Origin: Myxococcota bacterium
GTDB taxonomy: Bacteria; Myxococcota_A; UBA796; UBA2385
Length of the DNA: 55,594 nucleotides
Reading direction: 5' to 3'
Assembly: GCA_023150805.1 (NCBI GenBank)
Contig: JAKLKF010000041.1
Location: forward strand, 1 to 55,594
Position 1 is the stretch's first letter. Each line of letters begins with the position of its first letter. Under the pieces are notes generated by a model, which was given only the letters and a program-made list of their open reading frames with translations, was not told the DNA's origin and made no database searches. The position numbers and the translations under genes are program-made. Below, piece after piece: positions 17,824 through 25,932 of the stretch.

Positions 17824-18522
17824 ATGACGAGCTGGATGCTGGCGCTGGCCCTGGTGGCGTGCGGAGACAAGGACGACGCGGACGGCACGACGGGGGACGG
17901 GGGTGCGGAGGACGGCGGCGCCGAGGATGGCGGCACCGGGGACGGTGGGGACGGCGGCGCCGGGGACGGCGGCACCAGCGGCGATGGTGGTGGCGACGGC
18001 GGTGCGGACGGGGGCACCGGCGACGGGGGCACCGGCGACGGGGGGGCGGGGCCCGAGGTCTGGGACCTGGTCAACCCCGACCTGTGCGACGCGGTCGAGG
18101 GCTTCGAGGGGGTGCCCGGCGCGGCCAGCTACTTCGTCGGCGAGTACTGGCCCCCCGGCGCGCCGACCGCCGGGGTCGAGACCTGGGCGCTCTACGCCAA
18201 CCCGGCCTGGGAGGCCGAGGGCGGGGCCGACTGCCGGGTGGTCTGGAACATGACCTCCACGCCCACCGGCACGGGCGCCTGCGGGAGCTGCGACTACGGC
18301 ATCGCCGTCAGCGCCAGCCTGGACACCGCGGCCACCACCTGCCCGGAGGGCCTGTACGCCGGCGACGAGACCTGGAGCGCCGCCTACGACGTCGACGAGG
18401 GCAGCGACGGGTGCTCCCGCTTCTACTTCGCCGGCAGCGGCGAGCTGATCGGCACCGGCTACCTGCTGGGCGCCGAGGTGAGCTTCATCACCGAGGACTC
18501 CTGCGCCTGGTTCGGGCGCTGA
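17824..18522 (+). CDS. lipoprotein with Asp/Gly linker
   Basis: A 232-residue lipoprotein. The signal MTSWMLALALVAC ends in a lipobox. Residues about 20-75 are a repetitive Gly/Asp/Thr linker (repeats of DGGxxDGG) that would hold the globular part away from the membrane. The C-terminal 150 residues contain Cys-rich segments (GACGSCDYGIAVSAS, TCPEGLYAGDETW) and a final GTGYLLGAEVSFITEDS. No family was recognised. GGAGG lies six bases before the ATG. The gap 17775-17823 contains a TAGGAT box that may act as a -10 element. Confidence 0.78.
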   Translation: MTSWMLALALVACGDKDDADGTTGDGGAEDGGAEDGGTGDGGDGGAGDGGTSGDGGGDGGADGGTGDGGTGDGGAGPEVWDLVNPDLCDAVEGFEGVPGAASYFVGEYWPPGAPTAGVETWALYANPAWEAEGGADCRVVWNMTSTPTGTGACGSCDYGIAVSASLDTAATTCPEGLYAGDETWSAAYDVDEGSDGCSRFYFAGSGELIGTGYLLGAEVSFITEDSCAWFGR

Positions 18523-18594
18523 TTCCGTCGGGGGGGGTGTAAGGAGCCGGACCCCTCGCACGTTGCCCGGGCGAACCCCCGCCCGAGGCACCCG

Positions 18595-19815
18595 ATGCGC
18601 TCCCTCCTCTCCCTGCTCGCCCTCACCGCCCTGCTCCCCTCCGCCGAGGCCCGCGCGCCGGTGGCCCTGGACGGCACGATCTCGACCGTCGAGCAGCTCG
18701 TCTGGGACGCCGAGAGCCAGGCCCTGGCCCAGAAGCACGGCCTGTCCCTGGTCAACGTGACCTGGGAGGACACGGCCCGCTCCAAGGGCAGCGCCTGGGG
18801 CCCCAACATCAGCGACATGACCATCGGCGTGCGCGACAGCCGCGACCAGCTCCACCCGATGCCGGTGCTGCGCTTCGACAACTTCACCGACGAGACCGTC
18901 GACATCGACCCCGAGCGCTTCCTGCTCAGCGTGGGCAACGAGGACGGCCGGGCCCTGGAGGCCGTCAGCCTGCGGGAGATCCTGGAGGACACGCGCAGCT
19001 ACCTGCACGACCCGTCGAGCTGGGAGGGCCGCACGCGCGGCCTGTGGAGCGGCCGGGACGGCGGCGGCGTCATCGTGAGCGCCCAGGCGGCCCTGCTGCC
19101 CGTGCCCCGCGAGGGCACGGCCACCTTCACGCCGGTGATCTACAACTACCAGTCCTCGCCGGACAACCCCGCGGTCCTGACCATCGTCGCCACCCGCGAG
19201 GGCACCAGCGTCCAGGTCGTCGAGAACGACGAGGGCTACATGTCCGACGTCCTGTACTTCAACGACGACGGGCAGCGCGCGCCCTTCACCGCGGTCCGGC
19301 TGTCCGACCACCTGGCCCAGGGTGGCGGCAGCGGCGGCGCGGTGGCGGCCGGCGGGGCGGACGGCGGCAACGTGGTGCTGGTCGTGCAGGTGCCGCTGAA
19401 GCAGCGCCAGCCCGAGCGCTCCTGGTGGGGCCTGGGGGACATGGCGATGGAAGAGGCGGCGGCGCCGATGGCCGCGCCGTCCTCTCGGGCGACGAGCGAC
19501 ATGGAGGACGCCGTCGTCGGGCACGGCCCGGTCGAGGGCCCCTTCACCGAGATCGACGGCCTGGAGATCGAGCGGGACGAGCGCTTCCCGGTGCGCGTGA
19601 CCGTGCAGTTCTACAAGGCGACCACCACGGGGCGGCTCACCGACGCCGACGTGCGCGAGATCCGCCAGCAGATCGACGACGTGTACGGCGATCCGGCCTA
19701 CGTCAGCAGCCTGGTGACCGAGGGGCACACCGGCCGCAGCACGGAGTGGGTCTCCTCGCCGCCGGAGTCGGCGAGCTGGGCGCGACCGACCTGGTCCTGG
19801 CTCAAGGCCTTCTGA
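18595..19815 (+). CDS. secreted hypothetical protein
   Basis: A 406-residue protein with a Sec-type signal peptide, MRSLLSLLALTALLPSAEARA, and a likely cleavage site after AEARA. The mature part opens with STVEQLVWDAESQALAQKHGLSLVNVTWEDTAR, and a Gly-rich loop follows near residue 245. It is free of membrane segments and repeats. I do not recognise a named domain; similar conserved proteins occur in myxobacteria, by memory only. It ends 46 bases before the permease start, on the same strand, so co-transcription is possible. Confidence 0.72.
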   Translation: MRSLLSLLALTALLPSAEARAPVALDGTISTVEQLVWDAESQALAQKHGLSLVNVTWEDTARSKGSAWGPNISDMTIGVRDSRDQLHPMPVLRFDNFTDETVDIDPERFLLSVGNEDGRALEAVSLREILEDTRSYLHDPSSWEGRTRGLWSGRDGGGVIVSAQAALLPVPREGTATFTPVIYNYQSSPDNPAVLTIVATREGTSVQVVENDEGYMSDVLYFNDDGQRAPFTAVRLSDHLAQGGGSGGAVAAGGADGGNVVLVVQVPLKQRQPERSWWGLGDMAMEEAAAPMAAPSSRATSDMEDAVVGHGPVEGPFTEIDGLEIERDERFPVRVTVQFYKATTTGRLTDADVREIRQQIDDVYGDPAYVSSLVTEGHTGRSTEWVSSPPESASWARPTWSWLKAF

Positions 19816-19861
19816 GCCCGGGCGCCTGCGCCCCGTGCCGAGGCGGCGATAGCCGGACCGG

Positions 19862-21064
19862 GTGACCCGCCCGGCCCGGCTCGCCCTGCTGACGGTCCTG
19901 TACACGGTGCAGGGCCTGCCCTACGGCTTCCAGGCGACGGCGCTGCCCTCGCTGCTGCGGGAGGCCGGCGTCTCGCTGGCCTGGATCGGGGCGCTCACCC
20001 TGCTGGCGGCGCCCTGGTCGCTCAAGCTGCTGTGGGCGCCGTGGGTGGACGCCTCGCGGAGCCGGCTGGGCCGGCGCCGGGGGGTGATCCTGCCGATGCA
20101 GCTGTCGATGGCGGCGGCCTGTGTCGCCGCGGCCTTCACGCCGCTGCCGGCCGGCCTGGGGCTGCTGCTGGCCCTGGTCTTCCTGATGAACCTGGCCGCG
20201 GCGACCCAGGACGTGGCGGTGGACGGGCTGGCGGTGGACCTGCTGCCGCCCGAGGAGCTGGGGCGAGGCAACGCCGCCCAGGTGGTGGGCTTCAAGGTCG
20301 GCATGCTGCTGGGCGGAGGCCTGCTGCTGTGGGCGAGCGCGTGGGTGGGGGTGACGGGCCTGTTCCTGGGCATGGCGGCGGTGGCGCTCCTGGGCGCGGC
20401 GACCACCTGGGCCTTCCACGAGGGGGCGACCGGCGACGGGCCGGCGCCGCCCGCGGCGGGGGAGGTGGCGCGCCGGGTCTGGCGGGCGCTGCGGCGGCCG
20501 GGCGCCGGGTGGGTGCTGCTGTTCATCGCGACCTACAAGCTGGGCGAGACGCTGGTCGACGTGATGTTCAAGCCCTTCCTGGTGGACCAGGGCTACACCG
20601 CCGCCCAGCTCGGCCTGTGGGTGGGGACCTGGGGCCTGCTCTGCTCGATCCTGGGCTCGGTCCTGGGCGGGCTGCTGGCCAGCCGCCTGCCGGTCCTGGC
20701 TGCGGTGGGGATCGCGGCCGTGCTGCGGGTCGGGCCCTTGGCGGCGCAGTGGGCGCTGGCGGTGCTGGGCGCGCCCGCCTGGGCGGTCATCGCGACCACC
20801 TGCGCCGAGCACCTGCTGGGCGGCGTGCTCACCACGGCGATGTTCGCCTTCATGATGGCCCGCGTGGACCGGACCGTGGGCGGCACGCACTTCACGGCCC
20901 TGGCCGTGGTCGAGGTCCTGGGCAAGGCACCCGCGGGCCTGCTGTCGGGGGTGCTGGCCCAGGCGCTGGGCTACCCGGCGCTGTTCGGCCTGGGCACGGC
21001 GCTGAGCCTGGCCTTCCTGGCGCTGCTGGTCCCGCTGCGCCGCGGGGCGCCGCATCAGCCCTGA
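19862..21064 (+). CDS. MFS permease of the AmpG/PAT (acetyl-CoA transporter-like) type
   Basis: A 400-residue polytopic protein with about twelve hydrophobic segments. The N-terminal GLPYGFQATALPSLLREAGVS and the helix-4 motif AATQDVAVDGLAVDLL match the AmpG/PAT branch (compare ASQDIAVDA in AmpG). DASRSRLGRRRG is the usual cytoplasmic loop-2 basic motif. AmpG relatives import muropeptides for cell-wall recycling; others carry acetyl-CoA or siderophores. The start is GTG. Its end overlaps the opposing pseudo-receiver gene by ten bases. No ampD or ampR-like gene is in the window. Confidence 0.82.
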   Translation: MTRPARLALLTVLYTVQGLPYGFQATALPSLLREAGVSLAWIGALTLLAAPWSLKLLWAPWVDASRSRLGRRRGVILPMQLSMAAACVAAAFTPLPAGLGLLLALVFLMNLAAATQDVAVDGLAVDLLPPEELGRGNAAQVVGFKVGMLLGGGLLLWASAWVGVTGLFLGMAAVALLGAATTWAFHEGATGDGPAPPAAGEVARRVWRALRRPGAGWVLLFIATYKLGETLVDVMFKPFLVDQGYTAAQLGLWVGTWGLLCSILGSVLGGLLASRLPVLAAVGIAAVLRVGPLAAQWALAVLGAPAWAVIATTCAEHLLGGVLTTAMFAFMMARVDRTVGGTHFTALAVVEVLGKAPAGLLSGVLAQALGYPALFGLGTALSLAFLALLVPLRRGAPHQP

Positions 21065-21843
21065 GTGGGCTCGCCCGGCTCGCCGGGCAGGCGTCGCCGC
21101 AGGATGATCCGGAAGTTCTCCAGCGTGACCCGCGCGCGCAGGACCTCGGCGGTGGTCAGCGGGCGGTCCTCGGGCAGGCGCTGGATGAGCGGGGTGACGG
21201 GCTTCTCCAGCAGGACCGAGAGGTTGTGCAGGTTCGCGCGGGCGCGCATGAGCTGGCCCCAGGTGACCTCCTGGTCCTTGGGCAGCCGGTCGATCAGCCC
21301 GCCGTACTGCTGGCGCATGGTGGCCAGGAAGCTCTTGCGGTCGGGCTCGCGCTCCTCCAGCCGGCCCCAGGTGCGCTCGTCCTCTGCGGGCTCCTCCCGG
21401 TGGGCGCTGATGAACTGGATCTTCTGCAGGTCGGGGGCCGGCACGGCGGGCACCTCGACGGGCGCGAGCAGCTTGACGCCCAGCACCTTCTCCAGGTCGA
21501 TCTCGTCGACCTCGCGCTGCATCCAGACGTCGACCTGGGCCTCGACGCGCATGGCCTCGCACTGGGCCACGCTCCGGCGCGGACCGACCATGTGGCCGTA
21601 GACCACCATCAGGCAGTCCTGGCCGTGCTCCAGCGCCCGCATCTCCTTGCACATGCGCAGGCCCGAGCTGCCGGGCTGGCGGGCGTGGGCCAGCACGGCG
21701 TCGGGGTTGAGGCTGGCGAAGCGGGCGTGGGCCTTGGCCGCGACGGGCATGGCCACCACGTCGAAGCGGCTGGCCAGGTAGGCCTGGAAGACCTCGCGGC
21801 GGGTGTCGTCGGGATCGACCAGGAGGACGCGCGGGCGCGACAT
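21055..21843 (-). CDS. degenerate response-regulator receiver protein
   Basis: A 262-residue protein. The first 120 residues follow the CheY fold: RVLLVDPDDTRREVFQAYL keeps the acidic D10/D12/D13 pocket. The site of the phosphoacceptor Asp is histidine (H53 in VLAHARQPGSSGL), and the usual late Lys is not evident. It is therefore a pseudo-receiver that probably acts without phosphorylation. The C-terminal 120 residues are helical and charged, with a conserved-looking RMQQQYGGLIDRLP-type segment, and carry no DNA-binding motif I recognise. It lies downstream of pal and cpoB on the same strand with a gap of 114 bases. Confidence 0.7.
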   Translation of the reverse strand: MSRPRVLLVDPDDTRREVFQAYLASRFDVVAMPVAAKAHARFASLNPDAVLAHARQPGSSGLRMCKEMRALEHGQDCLMVVYGHMVGPRRSVAQCEAMRVEAQVDVWMQREVDEIDLEKVLGVKLLAPVEVPAVPAPDLQKIQFISAHREEPAEDERTWGRLEEREPDRKSFLATMRQQYGGLIDRLPKDQEVTWGQLMRARANLHNLSVLLEKPVTPLIQRLPEDRPLTTAEVLRARVTLENFRIILRRRLPGEPGEPTQG

Positions 21844-21957
21844 GTCTGCTCCCGAGGAGGGGGCGGAGGGGGACGGGACCCGTCGGTGCCGAGGCGACGG
21901 ATCGAAGCGTCCGCCTACGGTAGCGCAGCGGGTCCGCGTCCGAGGCCCCTCCGCGCT

Positions 21958-22857
21958 TCAGAGGCGCTCCCGCGCCTCTTTGGCCGCCTTGCTCTTGGGC
22001 CAGATGCGGACGACGTCTTCGTAGAAGAGGCGCGCGTTCTCGGCCTGGCCCTGCTTGTCGAAGCACTCGCCCTGGCGGAGCATCGCCCAGGGGGCCCACG
22101 GCGAGTCCTTGTGGCGGTCGATGACCTCCTGGAAGCGCAGCACGGCCGACTGGTACTCGCCGCCGTTGAAGGCCGCCTCGGCCAGGCGGTAGCGCACCTC
22201 GGCGACGTTGCCGTCCTTGGGGTGCAGCTCCAGGAAGCGGCTGAGCACGGCGTCGGCGGCCTTGTGGCGCCCGGCGGCCAGGTGCTCGTTGGCCAGCGCC
22301 AGCATCGCCGCCGGGTCGGTGACCTCCTCGGCGACCGGCTCCTCGGCCCCGCCGTCCAGCACCCGGGGGCCCGCCTCCTCCCCCGTGTCGCCCGACGCGC
22401 CGCTGTCGGCCTGGCCCCCGCCCTCGGCGGTGGCCGCCACCAGCACCGGGGGCGCCGTCGGCTTCAGCCCCAGGCTCTTCTCGAGCTGGGCCGCCCGGTC
22501 CTCCAGCCACTGCAGGCGGAAGGCGGCGTCGTCGGCCCGCGAGGCCCCCTCGTCCACGCGTCGCACCACGTCGTGCGAGATGACCTCGACCTCGCCGCGG
22601 ATGTTCGCCACCTCGGTGCGGAGCTGGTCGAGGGTCTCCATGCGCAGGATCTCCTCCTGCCCCCGGGCCCGGGTCAGCTCCTCGAGCTGGTCGACCCGCG
22701 CCTCGACCTCGGTGAACTGGGCCTCGAGGTTGTCCGTGCGGGTGCGCTGGAGCAGCATCTCGCGGTGCCATGCCTCGCTCGCCGACTTTCCGGTGCGGTC
22801 GAGGACGCAGCCGCCGAAGACCAGGGGCAGGAGGATGGCCGGGAGCAGGGCGGGCAT
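21958..22857 (-). CDS. cpoB: YbgF/CpoB-like TPR lipoprotein of the Tol-Pal system
   Basis: A 299-residue protein. The start ATG 22857 is preceded by GGAG and gives the lipoprotein signal MPALLPAILLPLVFGGC; an upstream extension in frame lacks a ribosome site. Residues 30-130 are a coiled coil (DNLEAQFTEVEARVDQLEELT). An acidic linker follows, and the C-terminal 115 residues form TPR repeats of the YbgF type (NEHLAAGRHKAADAVLSRFLELHPKD, EAAFNGGEYQSAVLRFQEVIDRHKDS). CpoB coordinates peptidoglycan synthesis with outer-membrane constriction. Here, unlike the usual periplasmic CpoB, it carries a lipobox. It lies 60 bases downstream of pal. Confidence 0.82.
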   Translation of the reverse strand: MPALLPAILLPLVFGGCVLDRTGKSASEAWHREMLLQRTRTDNLEAQFTEVEARVDQLEELTRARGQEEILRMETLDQLRTEVANIRGEVEVISHDVVRRVDEGASRADDAAFRLQWLEDRAAQLEKSLGLKPTAPPVLVAATAEGGGQADSGASGDTGEEAGPRVLDGGAEEPVAEEVTDPAAMLALANEHLAAGRHKAADAVLSRFLELHPKDGNVAEVRYRLAEAAFNGGEYQSAVLRFQEVIDRHKDSPWAPWAMLRQGECFDKQGQAENARLFYEDVVRIWPKSKAAKEARERL

Positions 22858-22917
22858 GGGCACTCCGAGGGGACCGGGGCAGCGTTCTCTTCGCGCGCGG
22901 CGCCGCACTCCTAACGC

Positions 22918-23652
22918 TCAGCGCTCGGCGATGATCTCGCCCCGCCGGTTGGCGTTCCAGGCCGCCTCGTCGTGGCCACGGTCGACGGGGCGCTCCTCGC
23001 CGTAGGAGATGGTGCGCAGGCGGCTGGGCGACACGCCGCGCGCCACCAGGTAGCGCTGCACCGCCTCGGCCCGGCGCTGGCCCAGCGCCAGGTTGTACTC
23101 GGTGGTGCCGCGCTCGTCGCAGTGGCCTTCGATGCGCAGCGGGGAACCCAGCCCGTTCAGGCAGCTCACGTTCGCGTCCAGCATCGCCTGGTCCCTGGAC
23201 GACAGGCTGCTGGAGTCCAGCTCGAAGTGCACGGTGAGCTGGCTGCAGGCGGTGCTGGCGTTGGGGTCGCGGTAGTCGGGGTTGACCCACAGGCCGCCGC
23301 GCAGCAGTGCCTGCGCGCCGTCGGGGTTCTGCACCTTGACGTCGTACTCGCCCGCCGTGAGCGGCGGGACCTTCACGAAGAGCGCGTTCTCGCCCTTCCA
23401 GGTGACGTCGTTCATCGCCGCGCCGCCGATCCACACGTCGGCGCCGTCCTCGATGCCGCTGCCGTAGATCGTGGTGGAGAAGGCCTTGCCGGGCGGGACC
23501 TCGTCCGGGTCCAGGCTGATGACCTGCAGCGCGACCTCGGGTGGGTTGGCGTCGCCGGTGCCGACGGCGTCATCGTCCACGACCTTCTTGCCGCACTTCG
23601 CGGCCATGAGCAGGGGGGCGAGCAGGGCGAGGACGGGAGCGAAGCGACGCAT
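22918..23652 (-). CDS. pal: peptidoglycan-associated lipoprotein Pal with N-terminal IPT-like domain
   Basis: A 244-residue protein. The signal MRRFAPVLALLAPLLMAAKC has a lipobox ending AAKC. Residues about 40-125 resemble an IPT/TIG immunoglobulin-like domain (VISLDPDEVPPGKAFSTTIYGSG, then PLTAGEYDVKVQNPDG). From residue 140 is an OmpA/Pal peptidoglycan-binding domain: VHFELDSSSLSSRDQAML, then IEGHCDERGTTEYNLALGQRR, as in classical Pal apart from C for T in EGHTDERGT. It tethers the outer membrane to peptidoglycan. The added IPT-like domain makes it longer than E. coli Pal. TolA/B/Q/R are not in the window. Confidence 0.88.
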   Translation of the reverse strand: MRRFAPVLALLAPLLMAAKCGKKVVDDDAVGTGDANPPEVALQVISLDPDEVPPGKAFSTTIYGSGIEDGADVWIGGAAMNDVTWKGENALFVKVPPLTAGEYDVKVQNPDGAQALLRGGLWVNPDYRDPNASTACSQLTVHFELDSSSLSSRDQAMLDANVSCLNGLGSPLRIEGHCDERGTTEYNLALGQRRAEAVQRYLVARGVSPSRLRTISYGEERPVDRGHDEAAWNANRRGEIIAER

Positions 23653-23729
23653 GGGGGATCCCGGGGAGGGAGAGGCGCGGAGGCGGGGCGGGAGGAGCGG
23701 CGGAGCGAGGGGGGGAGGCGCGCTCTCGC

Positions 23730-23757
23730 CTTAGCGGGACGACGCTGGACACGTCAA
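23730..23757 (-). promoter_or_regulatory. candidate sigma-70-type promoter for pal
   Basis: On the minus strand, TTGACG (23757-23752) is followed after 16 bases by GCTAAG (23735-23730), about 78 bases before the pal start. The -35 match is good and the -10 match weak. The surrounding gap 23653-23937 holds no gene. Confidence 0.35.
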
Positions 23758-23937
23758 GGACCTTACACAGGTCGATTCGAGAGATGCGACGGCCCGCGCC
23801 CGCACGGGGCCCGCCGCCGACCCGGGCGCCGGCGCCTTCCCCCATCGGCCGCGGTGGTGCATGATCCCTGCTCCCTCGCCGTATCGGGCTCCTCGCTCCC
23901 CCCGACGGCGCCCTGGCCCCGACCCCCGGAACCGCCC

Positions 23938-24597
23938 TTGCTCCCCGTCTACCTCGGCTGCCTCGCCCTCGGCGGCCTGCTGATCCTGGCCAGCCTGCTC
24001 ATGGGGGGCGGCGACCACGACGCCGACACCGACGCACCCGGCGAGCTCGACGCCGACGCCGGGATCGACGCCGAGATCGACGCCGAGGTCGAGGCCGAGG
24101 TCGAGGTCGAGGCGGAGGCCCCCGGCCTGGACAAGGACGTCTCGCTCAAGGACGCCGCGGCCGGCGGTGCGAGCTGGCTGCCCTTCCTGTCGCTGCGCTT
24201 CTGGACCTTCGCGCTGGCCACCTTCGGCGGCGCCGGCGCCCTGCTCGACCTGCTGGGCTTCTCGGACCTGGTCGCCGCGCCGAGCGCGCTGGCCACCGGC
24301 CTGGGCGTGGGCCTGGCCGTGTCCTGGGCCTTCCACCGCCTGCGGCACGAGCGCGTGACCGGCGACGTCGGCCTGCGCCAGGTCACCGGCCGCGAAGGTA
24401 CGCTGCTGCTGCCCGTGGCCCCCGACAAGACCGGCAAGGTCCGCGTCCTCATCGACGGCCAGGACGTCGACCTGCCCGCCCGCACCCAGGACGGGCGCCG
24501 GCTGGAGCTGCGCGAGAAGGTCCTGGTCGTCTCGGTCAGGGACGGCGTCGCCGAGGTCACCTCGGCCGCCCCCGAGCGCCCCGCGCGCGGGCAGTAG
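23938..24597 (+). CDS. NfeD/YqiJ-like OB-fold membrane protein
   Basis: A 219-residue protein with an apparent TTG start (23938) and a weak GGA upstream. It opens with a membrane segment, LPVYLGCLALGGLLILASLL. An Asp/Glu/Ala-rich acidic stretch (about residues 27-65) follows, then two further hydrophobic segments (LRFWTFALATFGGAGALLDL; ALATGLGVGLAVSWAF). The last 90 residues form an OB-fold: GREGTLLLPVAPDKTGKVRV, then VLVVSVRDGVAEVTS. The arrangement is that of YqiJ/DUF1449 and NfeD-like partners, which are typically encoded beside flotillins. Two flotillin genes follow directly, so it probably helps to assemble or regulate their membrane scaffold. Confidence 0.78.
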   Translation: MLPVYLGCLALGGLLILASLLMGGGDHDADTDAPGELDADAGIDAEIDAEVEAEVEVEAEAPGLDKDVSLKDAAAGGASWLPFLSLRFWTFALATFGGAGALLDLLGFSDLVAAPSALATGLGVGLAVSWAFHRLRHERVTGDVGLRQVTGREGTLLLPVAPDKTGKVRVLIDGQDVDLPARTQDGRRLELREKVLVVSVRDGVAEVTSAAPERPARGQ

Positions 24598-24636
24598 CCC
24601 CCCTCCCCTCCTCTCCTCCCACCCCCCGGAGTCGCG

Positions 24637-25932
24637 ATGGAAGAGACCCTCGCCGCACTGACCACCGCCATCTGCGCCGGCCTCGGCCTGGGCATGGGCG
24701 TGCTGGTCCTGGCCGGCATCGCCCGGCAGTTCCTGCGCATCGGACGCCCCAACGAGGTGCTGATCTTCTCCGGCCGCCAGCGCCAGCTCGCCGACGGAAG
24801 CAGCGTCGGCTACCGCGAGGTCATGGGCGGCGGCTGGTCCTTCATGGTGCCGGTGCTGGAGAAGGCCGACCGGATGGATCTCACGGCCATCCCGATCGAG
24901 ATCGCCATCCACAACGCCTACAGCAAGGGCGGCATCCCGCTCACCGTGCACGCGGTGGCCAACGTCAAGGTCAGCAGCGACCCGCGCCGGGTGAAGAACG
25001 CGATCGAGCGCTTCATGGGGCGCGATCCCTCCGAGATCAAGCGCGTGGCCAAGGAGACGCTCGAAGGCCACCTGCGCGGCGTGCTGGCGACCCTGACCCC
25101 CGAGGAGGTCAACGAGGACCGCCTGAAGTTCGCGGGCGCCCTGGTCAACGAGGCCGACGAGGACTTCGTCAAGCTGGGCCTGCAGCTGGACACGCTCAAG
25201 ATCCAGAACGTCAGCGACGAGGTGAAGTACCTCGACAGCATCGGCCGGCAGCGCATCGCCGAGGTCATCCGCGACGCGGAGATGGCCGAGAGCAACGCGC
25301 TGGCCGAGGCCCAGGAGGTCGAGGCCGACGCCCGCCAGCGCGGCGAGGTGGCCCTGCAGAACGCCCAGACCGAGATCGTCCAGCTCCAGAACGAGCTGCG
25401 CGAGCTGCGCGGCAAGCTGGACGCCGACGCCAAGGCCGCCGAGGAGCGCACCTCGGCCGCCGCCCGCCAGGCGACCGCCGAGGCCGAGCGCGAGCTGCAG
25501 GAGATCCGCGGCCGGCTGGAGGCCCTGCGCCTGCAGGCCGACGTGGTCCTGCCCGCCGAGGCCGAGCGCCAGGCCCAGGCCCTGCGCGCCCGCGGCGCCG
25601 CCGCCAGCATCGAGGAGAACGGCCGCGCGATGGCCACGGTGCTCCAGATGATGACCGAGGCCTGGCTCTCCGCCGGCCCCGACGCCAAGGACATCTTCCT
25701 CATCCAGCAGCTCGAGACCGTGCTGCAGACGGTGGTCCAGCGCGTCAACGACATCGACATCAACGAGGTCGTGCTGCTGGACAACGGCGACGGCCAGGCC
25801 CTGGCCCGCCACGTGGCCGGCTTCCCCGCCATCGTCCGCCAGGTGCTCGACGAGATGAAGACCACCACCGGCATCGACGTCGCCGGCACCCTGGCCGGCC
25901 AGGCCGCCCCCCGCGCCATCGAGGTGAAGTGA
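24637..25932 (+). CDS. flotillin-like SPFH-domain protein, first of a tandem pair
   Basis: A 431-residue protein. One N-terminal membrane segment (residues about 8-28) precedes an SPFH/band-7 domain beginning RPNEVLIFSGRQ. NAYSKGGIPLTVHAVANVKV and TPEEVNEDRLKFAGALVNEA are typical flotillin/YqiK blocks. From about residue 205 a long Ala/Glu/Arg coiled coil (DAEMAESNALAEAQEVEADA) forms the flotillin domain. Flotillins oligomerise in the inner membrane and organise protein clusters. The start is ATG. The gene overlaps its paralogue by one base (TGATG). The shared block LDTLKIQNVSDEVKYLDSIG shows that the pair arose by duplication. Confidence 0.88.
   Translation: MEETLAALTTAICAGLGLGMGVLVLAGIARQFLRIGRPNEVLIFSGRQRQLADGSSVGYREVMGGGWSFMVPVLEKADRMDLTAIPIEIAIHNAYSKGGIPLTVHAVANVKVSSDPRRVKNAIERFMGRDPSEIKRVAKETLEGHLRGVLATLTPEEVNEDRLKFAGALVNEADEDFVKLGLQLDTLKIQNVSDEVKYLDSIGRQRIAEVIRDAEMAESNALAEAQEVEADARQRGEVALQNAQTEIVQLQNELRELRGKLDADAKAAEERTSAAARQATAEAERELQEIRGRLEALRLQADVVLPAEAERQAQALRARGAAASIEENGRAMATVLQMMTEAWLSAGPDAKDIFLIQQLETVLQTVVQRVNDIDINEVVLLDNGDGQALARHVAGFPAIVRQVLDEMKTTTGIDVAGTLAGQAAPRAIEVK

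Noticed and set aside
18523..18594. Small gene in the 72-base gap before the secreted protein
   Set aside because: There is no start with a ribosome site and no convincing coding bias.
22858..22908. An upstream start of the CpoB-like gene adding 17 residues
   Set aside because: The extension is Arg-rich, lacks a ribosome site and would disrupt the lipoprotein signal that begins at 22857.
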